From Chlamydiales bacterium (lineage in GTDB: Bacteria; Chlamydiota; Chlamydiia; Chlamydiales; JAAKFR01): a stretch of 64,000 bases of DNA. Position 1 is the stretch's first letter. Each line of letters begins with the position of its first letter. This document shows, piece after piece, positions 17,075 to 25,022 of this stretch. Location: positions 193,993-257,992 of the forward strand of contig JAJACK010000001.1 in the NCBI GenBank assembly GCA_022601535.1. Direction: 5' to 3'. A model generated the notes under the pieces. That model was not told the origin of the DNA. It did not search any database and saw only the letters and a list, made by a program, of their open reading frames with translations. The position numbers and the translations under genes were made by a program.

Positions 17075-17381
17075 GTTCCACTCCTGTAATCTTTACTCTA
17101 GTATAGTCTTGACGATGTCCCACTTTTCGACGATAATTTTTTCGTTTTTTGTACTTATATGAGATCACCTTTGGACCTCTTACTTGGTCCACCACCTCAG
17201 CTTTAACCACTGCTTTGGCAACCGTTGGAGAGCCAACTTTCACTTTCTTTCCATCTTTAAGATAAAGAACATCTTTGAATTCAACTGTTTTATCAGCTTC
17301 AATCAACTCCACATCAACGACATCCCCTGCCTTGACCATGTACTGTTTTGAGCCACTTTTGAAAATTGCGTAATCCGACAT
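17064..17381 (-). CDS. rplU: Ribosomal protein L21
   Basis: 105 residues, full length: [17 protein letters not shown] at the N-terminus and [21 protein letters not shown], the 23S rRNA-binding basic segment, at the C-terminus. It is the first gene of the rplU-rpmA-obg operon; an AT-rich region about 20-40 bp upstream (TTATATTAAT on the minus strand) may hold the promoter. Confidence 0.97.
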   Translation of the reverse strand: MSDYAIFKSGSKQYMVKAGDVVDVELIEADKTVEFKDVLYLKDGKKVKVGSPTVAKAVVKAEVVDQVRGPKVISYKYKKRKNYRRKVGHRQDYTRVKITGVEHVS

Positions 17382-17442
17382 TTTGATTGTCCCTTTTGTA
17401 AAAAATGAGCATTAATATAACCTTTGGGCTGGGGTAAAGTCA

Positions 17443-18387
17443 ATGCCAAAAATATTATTACAACAAGAAGTTCCCTTAGAGGTGCAAGATTCTCTTGAAA
17501 AGGAGTTCCCTCAATACGATTTTATCACGGAATGTGAGCACGATTATGACTGGCACGCGATTGAGGTGATCTATGGAAGTGCCCTCTCAGAGAGGGAACT
17601 TGAGCTTGCCCCTCGCCTCCGCTGGATCCACTGCCCAGGGGGAGGAGCAAATACTCTTTGCAGCGATAAAATCCGACTGAGGGAAGAGATTCTGATCTCC
17701 TATGGAGCTAGGTACGATGCAACTCAGACTGCTGAATTTGTAATGGGGGCGATTCTCTCTTTTAGCAAGCAATTTTTTCATTGGAAAGAGGCTCCTCACG
17801 ACCCCGAGGAGTTTTGGAACTGGCCGCTCAAGCAGACTGTTTGGACACTAAAGGATCGTCTTCTTCTCCAAGTGGGATCGGGAAGGGTTGGGACAGAGGT
17901 TGTCCGGATGGCCAATTTTTTTCAGATGAAAAGCTGGGGAGTGCGAAAATCTCGCTCTTTCCATCCGTATTGCCAAAAAACTTTTTCTTTCAATGAACTT
18001 CACTCAATTCTTCCAGCAGCAGATGTTGTTGTCCTCACCCTACCAAAAAAAGGGAGGTCAACCACCTTCTTTGGAGCTCCTGAATTTAAGCTGATGAAAC
18101 CTGACTCTATCCTCATCATTGTTGGTTCTGGAGAAATGGTCGATGAAACCGCACTTGTAGAAGCTGCAAAAGGGGAGAAGTTTCGAGGTGTTTTAATCGA
18201 TGCATTTTCCAAACCTCCTCCCCGGAAAGATTCTCCTCTTTGGGAAATTCCCAATGGGATACTGACACCCCAAATAGCTGGCCTTCCAGAGACGGAAGAC
18301 CTTCCTGCACTCCGACTGTTTCGTCGGAATCTTCGCTCCTACATTCCAGGAAAGGTGAAAGAAATGAAAAATCTCATTTCCTTATGA
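17443..18387 (+). CDS. D-2-hydroxyacid dehydrogenase homologue, probably catalytically altered
   Basis: A 314-residue protein with the two-domain fold of D-isomer-specific 2-hydroxyacid dehydrogenases. The NAD-binding motif is LLLQVGSGRVGTEVV (about residues 143-157), followed by VVVLTLPKKGRSTTFF and VDETALVEAA. The usual catalytic triad is not there: Arg of the N-x-x-RG motif reads Ser (VGSGEMVDE), Glu of the DVFxxEP motif reads Pro (DAFSKPPP), and His of TPHIAG reads Gln (TPQIAG). It keeps nucleotide-binding features, so it may bind NAD(P) in a regulatory role or use other chemistry. GGGG about 8 nt before the ATG is a plausible ribosome binding site. Confidence 0.8.
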   Translation: MPKILLQQEVPLEVQDSLEKEFPQYDFITECEHDYDWHAIEVIYGSALSERELELAPRLRWIHCPGGGANTLCSDKIRLREEILISYGARYDATQTAEFVMGAILSFSKQFFHWKEAPHDPEEFWNWPLKQTVWTLKDRLLLQVGSGRVGTEVVRMANFFQMKSWGVRKSRSFHPYCQKTFSFNELHSILPAADVVVLTLPKKGRSTTFFGAPEFKLMKPDSILIIVGSGEMVDETALVEAAKGEKFRGVLIDAFSKPPPRKDSPLWEIPNGILTPQIAGLPETEDLPALRLFRRNLRSYIPGKVKEMKNLISL

Positions 18388-18407
18388 TGACTGAAAATTT
18401 TTCCAAC

Positions 18408-18432
18408 ACAAAATTCTTTCTAGCAATTTTGT
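18408..18432. terminator. AT-rich hairpin after the dehydrogenase gene
   Basis: ACAAAATT and AATTTTGT form an 8-bp stem with a 9-base loop, 21 bp after the stop codon. The stem is weak and no T run follows, so termination is only possible. Confidence 0.3.
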
Positions 18433-18462
18433 CCCGAATCTTTTAATCTCTGACCTCTTATC

Positions 18463-18535
<73 letters not shown>

Positions 18536-18700
18536 AATTTCAGATACAAAGAGGCCACTTTGCATCTTCTCTCCTCGGCCATACTACTCACACTTCGCCC
18601 TTTTTTTTAGAATGAAATTGCTCCACTTACCAAAATCCGTATCGTTAAAAAGGTGTCGATGGCTAGCAAAACTCTCCAATAAAATATTTTTTTTTTGACA

Positions 18701-18715
18701 ACAACACTCTGTTGT
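18701..18715 (+). promoter_or_regulatory. Small hairpin just upstream of the porin gene
   Basis: ACAACA-CTC-TGTTGT is a perfect 6-bp stem with a 3-base loop, 16 bp before the ATG of the MOMP-like gene and directly after a T run and TTGACA (18695-18700). It could influence translation of the porin or be an operator; a matching -10 element is not evident. Confidence 0.35.
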
Positions 18716-18731
18716 GAGTAAAGTGGGATGT

Positions 18732-19580
18732 ATGAATAAATTTTTACCTCTTATGCTCTTTTGTAGCTCACTTATTGGACTGCCTCTTGGCAACCCATCA
18801 GACGCTTCTCTTTATTGTGAAGGTGTCTTTTGCGATGAATTCATCTTAAACCCAAGCCGTTATTGCCAACCAATCGCTTCTGTAAGAACCGGTTTTTATG
18901 GCAACTATGTCTTCGATCGAAAAATGGAACTCGATAGCCGAGACCATGGAGATCTACACCAAACTAAACTCTATACAAACGCTGGTTTGCTCACTGTAAA
19001 TTTTTGCAATCGAGTCGATGTGTTTGCTGCATTTGGTGCTTCAAAAATCACTTTGTCTGGAAGTGGAAAAACTTTTCTAGATTCAGGAGGAGTAAACCTT
19101 ATATCCACTGTTATAACAGAGTCTGATATCTCTTATAATGCTGGTGTACGAGGTACAATCTGGGAATGTGGTTGCTGTATCATCGGTGGAGAAGTGCAGT
19201 ACTTCTACACAAACCCTACTATGAATAGAATTCAAAATGAAAGTGTTGCTCCTTTCTATTTCGAAAATGGAGAACAGTTGCAATATCAAGAATGGCAAGT
19301 GGGGCTTGGAGTCACCTATGACATCGCTCTTCCCGCTTGTTTCCGTGTTCTTCCTTATGCAGGAATTAAATGGTCCAATGCTTGGATCGATATGGGAGAT
19401 GCCCTCTTTTCTCCTGATGAAGGAGCGACAACAAGCCAGTTGTTAGATTTCCGTAATTCACTCAATTGGGGTTATTCACTCGGCTTGACATTTGTCGGTG
19501 GAGAGAAATGGAGTACCACAGTTGAAGGATCATTTGCCGATGAACTTGCTTTCTCGTTCAATACGCAATTTAGATTCTAA
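18732..19580 (+). CDS. MOMP-like outer-membrane porin
   Basis: 282 residues from the ATG at 18732, which opens a signal peptide (MNKFLPLMLFCSSLIGLPLG); a GTG at 18714 would add six residues. The mature N-terminus GNPSDASLYCEGVFCDEF, then RTGFYGNYVFDRKMELDS, follows the chlamydial major outer-membrane protein pattern (GNPAEPSL..., GYYGDFVFDR). The rest is alternating beta-strand, ending in Phe (NTQFRF) as barrels require. It is about 100 residues shorter than Chlamydia MOMP. Several Cys residues allow disulfide links to the OmcA/OmcB network encoded at 50.6-52.8 kb. GTGGGATG gives a modest ribosome binding site. It probably acts as a general or nutrient porin. The stop overlaps the convergent tsp gene. 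Confidence 0.85.
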   Translation: MNKFLPLMLFCSSLIGLPLGNPSDASLYCEGVFCDEFILNPSRYCQPIASVRTGFYGNYVFDRKMELDSRDHGDLHQTKLYTNAGLLTVNFCNRVDVFAAFGASKITLSGSGKTFLDSGGVNLISTVITESDISYNAGVRGTIWECGCCIIGGEVQYFYTNPTMNRIQNESVAPFYFENGEQLQYQEWQVGLGVTYDIALPACFRVLPYAGIKWSNAWIDMGDALFSPDEGATTSQLLDFRNSLNWGYSLGLTFVGGEKWSTTVEGSFADELAFSFNTQFRF

Positions 19581-21529
19581 TCACAGGTTGAATTGAGATA
19601 GATCATATCCTTGAGGATATTCACACTCTCATCTAATTGAAGGTCATTTTGTCCATGGGTTCCATGCAATTTGACCTTCTCTTTTATCTCTATAAGGAAC
19701 TGTTGATAGTTCTTGTTTCGAGTAATCCGTTTCTTACTATTGCTCTGCAAAATCGGAAGATGGTCGTTCCACACTGTTTGTCGCTGTTGCAATGTTGGCG
19801 TATAATGCTTTTCGAACCAACGCTTTGCAAATGGATCTACATCTGTTAGAGGATCTTCAAATGCTGGGCTGACTCTATCTGATGGAAGGGGGAATTCGAG
19901 ATACCGCTCCCCTATTTCTGTGTAATGCATTTCGGTTGGAACAACAATATCTGATTGGACTCCATCGACCTGCGTTGATTTGCCTGAGGTTGTATAATAA
20001 CGGCCAACGGTCACTTTAAAATAGGAATTGGCATCCTTATCGGTCACTGTTTGGTGTTGAATCGTCCCTTTTCCATACGTTTGTTCATCTCCAACAACAA
20101 TTGCAACTCCATAATCTTGTAATGTTTGTGCTACAATTTCTGCAGCTGATGCAGATCCTTTAGAGACTAGGACAATCAGCGGACCATCGAAATAGCTCTC
20201 TCCATTAAGTGTGCGGTAGTATTTGATTGTTCCATCAGAGTATTTGGAAATGACAACAACGCCATTTGAGATGAAAAGACCGCAAACTTTGATCGCTTGG
20301 GAGAGGAACCCTCCGCAGTTATCACGCATATCTAGGACGAGGCCGTGTAGTGGTCCTTCTTCCCGTAGTTCTGAAATAGCTTTTTTTAAGTCTTCTTCAC
20401 TACTCAATTTCCCTTCTCCCTCATAAAAGGAGTGGAGAGTGATTTTTCCGATGACTCCATCTCCGTGAGGCTCTGAGGAGACATCAACTCGCTTTCCATC
20501 AAGGGCAATCCTTCGTCGGGTGAGCTTCACCTGCCGAAATTTGCTCTCTCCCGATTTTTCTCGTCTCACTAAACCAAGAGTGGTGACTGTTCCTTCTTTC
20601 CCTCGCATAATATCTAGAACATGCCGAAATGAAGCTCCTTTAACTGATTTTCCATCAACTTCGGTAATGGTGTCTCCTACTGCGATCTCTCCACTCTCTT
20701 TGGCGGGGCCTCCTCCTAACATGTCGTGGATGAGAATCCCATCGATCCCTTCTCGCAAGACAACCCCTATGCCGCACATCCCTTTTTCTAGTTGCACTTT
20801 CATAGCGTGGGCTTCTTCGGCACTAAAATAGGCTGTGTGGGCATCGAGACTATAGGCTAAAGATTTTATGGTGCGTAGGACAATTTGATGCTCTTGCTCG
20901 CTCTCACTGAGCGGGTTTCCTGCTTGATCAATTCCTAAATAACTATTTTCCATCGATGTCAATTGCCTTTCACACAGCATGACAAGCTTCTCTTCTAACC
21001 CATCATAAGAGGATTGCTTTTGCTCTTCCATCTGAAAAGCAATGAGTAGCAAAAAACGTTGGTAGTGACGCTGCTTTAAATCTCGTTTGGATGTGGGAAT
21101 GGATCCAAGGGCGATGGAGGATTTTTTTATTTTTTTGGCTTCAAAAACGAGACGGACAGGGTCTGCTTCCCACTCTTGCCGCCACCCTCTTGCTCTTTGG
21201 ACGCTCCCTTTAATTGTTCTATCAAGGGTAAAATAGGCAACGTAACGGTCTTTTTCATAATCTTTGAGTACACTGGAAATAAAATGATCTGTTGGATGTA
21301 GATACGATTTTGTCTCATCAAGAAGGAGATAGGAGTGTGTTGGATCAAATTGTGTAAGATAAATTTTAAAGGAACGTTTGACTATATCTGTTGTAAGCTC
21401 TTTTCGATCGATGTGGTACATAAAGAGTTTATCCATTAGGGGGCGAATGTCTGTGGAGGATAACTCTGCTTTTTGTGCAAAAAGTGAAAAGGAAAAGAGA
21501 ATAAAGAGTGGTAAAAAATAACGTTTCAT
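19577..21529 (-). CDS. tsp: Tail-specific (Prc/Tsp) carboxy-terminal processing protease
   Basis: About 650 residues, starting at the ATG at 21529 (a GTG three codons earlier is also open). A signal peptide (MKRYFLPLFILFSFSLFA) sends it to the periplasm. Residues about 240-330 form a PDZ domain (CGIGVVLREGIDGILI...VGDTITEVDGKSVKG). The S41 catalytic domain has SKGSASAAEIVAQ with the nucleophile Ser and YGKGTIQ with the general-base Lys. The C-terminal extension is the Prc-associated domain. It degrades proteins with non-polar C-termini; the Chlamydia homologue is CT441, which also sits in the neighbourhood of omcB. Family assignment is firm. Confidence 0.93.
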   Translation of the reverse strand: MKRYFLPLFILFSFSLFAQKAELSSTDIRPLMDKLFMYHIDRKELTTDIVKRSFKIYLTQFDPTHSYLLLDETKSYLHPTDHFISSVLKDYEKDRYVAYFTLDRTIKGSVQRARGWRQEWEADPVRLVFEAKKIKKSSIALGSIPTSKRDLKQRHYQRFLLLIAFQMEEQKQSSYDGLEEKLVMLCERQLTSMENSYLGIDQAGNPLSESEQEHQIVLRTIKSLAYSLDAHTAYFSAEEAHAMKVQLEKGMCGIGVVLREGIDGILIHDMLGGGPAKESGEIAVGDTITEVDGKSVKGASFRHVLDIMRGKEGTVTTLGLVRREKSGESKFRQVKLTRRRIALDGKRVDVSSEPHGDGVIGKITLHSFYEGEGKLSSEEDLKKAISELREEGPLHGLVLDMRDNCGGFLSQAIKVCGLFISNGVVVISKYSDGTIKYYRTLNGESYFDGPLIVLVSKGSASAAEIVAQTLQDYGVAIVVGDEQTYGKGTIQHQTVTDKDANSYFKVTVGRYYTTSGKSTQVDGVQSDIVVPTEMHYTEIGERYLEFPLPSDRVSPAFEDPLTDVDPFAKRWFEKHYTPTLQQRQTVWNDHLPILQSNSKKRITRNKNYQQFLIEIKEKVKLHGTHGQNDLQLDESVNILKDMIYLNSTCD

Positions 21530-21590
21530 TGAAATCACGGGCCGGTTGAATTATACTGTCTAATTATCGGCACCATTCAAAAAAACTTTA

Positions 21591-22274
21591 ATGGAAACAC
21601 TCTCTTTTTCTCTTTCTCAGTTTAAAGGTCCTCTAGATCTACTCATCTATCTAATTCAAAAAGAAGAGATTGATGTGCTGGAAATCCCTATTCATGAATT
21701 GACAATTCAGTTTGTTGAAAAAGAACTTGAGCAAATTGATCTTCGAGCCGATACGCTCTCTCTTGCAGCTTCTCTCCTCTTGATGAAGAGTCGAAAACTT
21801 CTTCCTGAAGAGAGTGGTGAAGCTGAGGATGAGGTGAACGACCGAATGGAGATGATCGAGCAATTGATCGAATATTGCCGTCTCAAGGAGGCTGCCAAAT
21901 CTCTTTCTCAAAGAGAAGAGAGCCAATCAAGGCTTTTTCCAAGAAATCCCCCTGATCATCCCAAAGTTGTGGGAAGTGGACTTGAAGATGTCACTTTAGA
22001 ACATCTCGCTTCTCAGCTGAGTGGAATTATGGAAAAAGTGGCAAAACGGGAGGGAACTCTTGAAGATGATGCTTGGCATGTCTCTCCTAAAATTGAGTGG
22101 CTCTGCAAGCGAATTGAAAGGGAAAAAGAGATCGATTTCGAAACTCTTTTCTATGAATTAAGTTGCCGCTCTGAGATTATTGTCACCTTTTTAGCTCTAC
22201 TCGAGCTGATGAAGGGGGGTAAAATACACATTTGCAAAGAAGAAGGAAATCTATGCCTGAGATCAACCTCTTAG
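21591..22274 (+). CDS. scpA: Segregation and condensation protein A
   Basis: 227 residues. The kleisin N-terminus FKGPLDLLIYLIQKEEIDVLEIPI and the segment AASLLLMKSRKLLP are characteristic, and a winged-helix C-terminal end follows. With ScpB and SMC it forms the chromosome condensation complex. The 3' end overlaps scpB by 22 bp. Confidence 0.95.
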   Translation: METLSFSLSQFKGPLDLLIYLIQKEEIDVLEIPIHELTIQFVEKELEQIDLRADTLSLAASLLLMKSRKLLPEESGEAEDEVNDRMEMIEQLIEYCRLKEAAKSLSQREESQSRLFPRNPPDHPKVVGSGLEDVTLEHLASQLSGIMEKVAKREGTLEDDAWHVSPKIEWLCKRIEREKEIDFETLFYELSCRSEIIVTFLALLELMKGGKIHICKEEGNLCLRSTS

Positions 22275-22828
22275 ATCAAACCATCGAAAGAGCGGAGAAT
22301 CGCTCCCATGTGACAAAAGAAAAAGAGATTAAAAAAATTGTTGAAGCGCTCCTCTTTTCAAGCAGTAACCCTGTCACTCTAGATCGATTAAAAGAAATCA
22401 TTGCAACTCTCTATCCGATTAAACGTCGAGAGTTACAATCTCTTCTCATCGAAATGAATGAGGAGTATAAAAAAGAGGGAAGAGCATTCCAAATCGATGA
22501 GATTGGAGAGGGATTTCTTCTTCGAACGACGGAAGAGGTTGCTCCTTATGTCTCTTTATTACATCAAAATAGGCGAAGTGAAAAACTCTCTCAAGCAGCG
22601 ACTGAGGTGCTTGCAATTATCGCCTACCGTGGCCCGATCACTCGCTCTGAGATTGAGCAGCTGCGTGGCGTTGATAGCTCTGGAACAGTTGTTTCCTTAA
22701 TCGAAAGGGGGCTTGTTGAAAGGGTTGGAAAAAAAGAGAGCCCAGGCCGTCCCACTCTTTATGGAACAAGTGAAAAATTTCTTAAGTACTTTGGGATCAG
22801 AGAGGTTCAAGATCTAAATCAGTTGTAA
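22253..22828 (+). CDS. scpB: Segregation and condensation protein B
   Basis: 191 residues from the ATG at 22253, preceded by AGAAGGA; an in-frame ATG at 22232 is less well placed. The two winged-helix domains show as IVEALLFSSSNPVTLDRLKEI and TEVLAIIAYRGPITRSEIEQLRGVDSSG, then LVERVGKKESPGRPTLYGTS. It is the partner of ScpA. Its stop codon lies in the first unit of a 12-bp tandem repeat shared with the opposite gene. Confidence 0.95.
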   Translation: MPEINLLDQTIERAENRSHVTKEKEIKKIVEALLFSSSNPVTLDRLKEIIATLYPIKRRELQSLLIEMNEEYKKEGRAFQIDEIGEGFLLRTTEEVAPYVSLLHQNRRSEKLSQAATEVLAIIAYRGPITRSEIEQLRGVDSSGTVVSLIERGLVERVGKKESPGRPTLYGTSEKFLKYFGIREVQDLNQL

Positions 22829-23159
22829 AATCAGTTGTAAAATCAGTTGTAAAGCGGCTTATTTGAGCGTTGTGATACACTGTTTTTAAAGTGAAGAAAG
22901 CCGAGCCTGTGATAACTCCAATCGCAATAAATCCAATAACACTACCGATGAGATAGGGGACAAAATTTAGCCCTGTCAACATCATTGCAGGACTTGTTCC
23001 TTGCCCCCAAGCAGCACAAGCCCCGACAACCAAGACAATTGCAATAGCAGCAAGGGCAATTGCCGTCACTTTCGAAAAATATTTTGATTTTTTCTGAGCT
23101 TCAAGGAGAGAGGCCTTTGCTTCTGGAGTCGAAGGAATGGGGCAAAGATAAGCTAACAT
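22797..23159 (-). CDS. Small Inc-like membrane protein with variable-length tail
   Basis: About 120 residues from the ATG at 23159; a TTG at 23195 would give 132. Two long hydrophobic helices (about residues 32-50 and 62-88 from the ATG) are separated by a short turn (GQGTSPAMM). This bilobed arrangement is typical of chlamydial inclusion-membrane (Inc) proteins, which are exported by type III secretion and expose both ends to the host cytosol. The C-terminus is a tetrapeptide repeat, TTDFTTDFTTD, made by the 12-bp DNA repeat. There is no signal peptide or enzymatic motif. The 3' end overlaps scpB by 32 bp. Inc identity is inferred from topology only. Confidence 0.6.
   Translation of the reverse strand: MLAYLCPIPSTPEAKASLLEAQKKSKYFSKVTAIALAAIAIVLVVGACAAWGQGTSPAMMLTGLNFVPYLIGSVIGFIAIGVITGSAFFTLKTVYHNAQISRFTTDFTTDFTTDLDLEPL
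22816..22851. repeat. Three 12-bp tandem repeats across the scpB stop codon
   Basis: AAATCAGTTGTA occurs three times head to tail. The scpB stop (22826-22828) is in the first unit, so added units leave ScpB unchanged. On the other strand each unit encodes four residues (TTDF) at the C-terminus of the Inc-like protein. Confidence 0.9.
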
Positions 23160-23210
23160 GCAAGAAATTGTACTTTCTAGCTTATTATAAGTCAATAAAT
23201 TGCATTATTT

Positions 23211-25022
23211 TTAAAACCCTAGATTTAAACGCCCTTTGACAGACCAAGCTTTATAATTGGTTGTATCAAAGTAGTATTCAGATCGAAAAACTCCCCGAAT
23301 ATTGGGGCGATAGAGATGGCGAAGTTCTAACCAAAGGGTATCACTCCCTCTATAGAGTTTATTGACAAGGACAGCTGTATTGACCGGCTGATTGAGCTTC
23401 CGATTCCACTGCCACCGGTGAGAATAGGCGAGGTCTACTTCCGTATTCAAAACAGTATCGCGAGAAAAAGTGAGCGTGGCATTGTGTTCCCATTGCCGTT
23501 TATAAGAGTAGTAGTCTGATTCATTGGTCTTAAATCCTGAAGCTCGCCCTGTATAGCGGAGGAATAAGACAGAACCATAACGGGGGTAGCCCGATTCAGC
23601 CCAAATCGAACAATCCCATTGCCGGTTGTCTGCAACATCGTGCGAGTAGCGCAAAAAATTGGTTGTGTTTAAGCGAACACGGTTTTCAAAGAGATTCCAA
23701 AGCGCTTCAAATTGGTAGGTGTCCCGCTGCATGAAGGTTGCTCTTCCCGTTCCAAATAGCTTGACGGTCAAAGAGTCTACATAGGCGAGAAGAGAGTAAG
23801 ATTGGTTGACACCGCTGTAGGAAATTGCACCAGAAGGTTGCACCCGGGTCCGTTTCCCGAGTCGAAAATTTGGATCCCCTGTATCATGTCCATGTTGGAC
23901 ACCAATCCCTCCATCGAGAATTACTTTTGAATGCACTTGCCACGCAGCTGATCCATTCACAATGTTATAGGGGATGAAGAGATTGTTTGTTCCATTGATC
24001 AGATTTCTCTCTCGTGTTGTCCCTGCAAGAAAAGCTGCTTTAGCTGTGAATCGTTCGGTGAATGGAAAGCTCCCTTTCACTTCACTTGCAAAGTTATTGA
24101 GCTGAACAGTGACCGTTCGTGTCGTCAAATCTGTCTCTCGCTCTTGCGACCAGACGAGAATACCCCGTGCAAACATATTTGTTTTATTCAAAATTCGGTT
24201 GTAGAGTTTATAGATGAAATAATCTGGATCTCCTTCACCAAACCGTCTTAAAGCTGCTGACTTTGCTTCACAATAACGCCCTTGAAGAAAGAAGGAACGG
24301 CTCAATCCATCAAGGGCATCAACCCGTTCTCCATCAATTGCTAGGATATCTTCAAAAAGAGATTGTGCCATTTTATTTCTTCCAAGGGCCATCTCTTGAA
24401 AACCTAAGCGTAACATCGCATCGGTTTGATCAGGGGCAAGTTCTAGTGTCTTTTTTAGAAAATAGATCGCTTCGTGTGGACGACTCATCCAACCGAGTAC
24501 TTGGCCCATCCGATAGGTGAAAAAGGCATTTGTTGGATCATCACTGTAGAGCTGATACCAAAGACGGGATGCAGTGATATAATCCCTCTCTTTTTCTGCT
24601 TTTTTAGCCTCTTCAATCATCCTCTTTTGCTCGGGAGTGAATTTCTCTTTTTCTACGACGGGTTTTTTAGATTCTTCAATCCTTTCCAGTGCAAGCTTGG
24701 CATCTTCATAATCGGGAATGAGTTTAAGAACGGCTTGAAATTCTTTTTCTGCCTCTTCTTTTCTATCTGATTGTTCGTAGATCAATCCTAAGAAAAGATG
24801 GGCATCGGCATTGTCTGGATTGATGGAGAGACTCTTTTTTAAAAGAGGTTCAGCTTCACGTTTATCCCCATGGCTATAGTAAGCTCTGCCAAGAGAGTAG
24901 AGGATGTAGGGATCTTCTGGATTTTCTAAAAGGAGTTCTCGAAGCAAACCTATTGCTTTAAGCCACTTTTGATCTTTAATAAACTGTTCAGCTTGATCTA
25001 GGCGGCCGTCGGTTACCACCAA
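23211..25022 (-). CDS. TPR protein with C-terminal YaiO-type outer-membrane beta-barrel
   Basis: 603 residues. Residues about 1-260 hold tetratricopeptide units (e.g. YILYSLGRAYYSHGDKREAEPLLKKS and AHLFLGLIYEQSDRKEEAEKEF), with a charged linker about 115-135. Residues about 300-603 are a beta-barrel of amphipathic strands rich in aromatic ends (RATFMQRDTYQFEALWNL, YPRYGSVLFLRYTGRAS) and terminate in LNLGF, the C-terminal Phe of barrels. The layout matches YaiO-like proteins and the export proteins BcsC, PgaA and AlgK/AlgE. No signal peptide is obvious at the annotated GTG start (25022), which is unexpected; the gene begins inside the end of the TPR lipoprotein gene (10-bp overlap). It likely forms the outer-membrane exit pore of the polysaccharide locus. 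Confidence 0.75.
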   Translation of the reverse strand: MVVTDGRLDQAEQFIKDQKWLKAIGLLRELLLENPEDPYILYSLGRAYYSHGDKREAEPLLKKSLSINPDNADAHLFLGLIYEQSDRKEEAEKEFQAVLKLIPDYEDAKLALERIEESKKPVVEKEKFTPEQKRMIEEAKKAEKERDYITASRLWYQLYSDDPTNAFFTYRMGQVLGWMSRPHEAIYFLKKTLELAPDQTDAMLRLGFQEMALGRNKMAQSLFEDILAIDGERVDALDGLSRSFFLQGRYCEAKSAALRRFGEGDPDYFIYKLYNRILNKTNMFARGILVWSQERETDLTTRTVTVQLNNFASEVKGSFPFTERFTAKAAFLAGTTRERNLINGTNNLFIPYNIVNGSAAWQVHSKVILDGGIGVQHGHDTGDPNFRLGKRTRVQPSGAISYSGVNQSYSLLAYVDSLTVKLFGTGRATFMQRDTYQFEALWNLFENRVRLNTTNFLRYSHDVADNRQWDCSIWAESGYPRYGSVLFLRYTGRASGFKTNESDYYSYKRQWEHNATLTFSRDTVLNTEVDLAYSHRWQWNRKLNQPVNTAVLVNKLYRGSDTLWLELRHLYRPNIRGVFRSEYYFDTTNYKAWSVKGRLNLGF

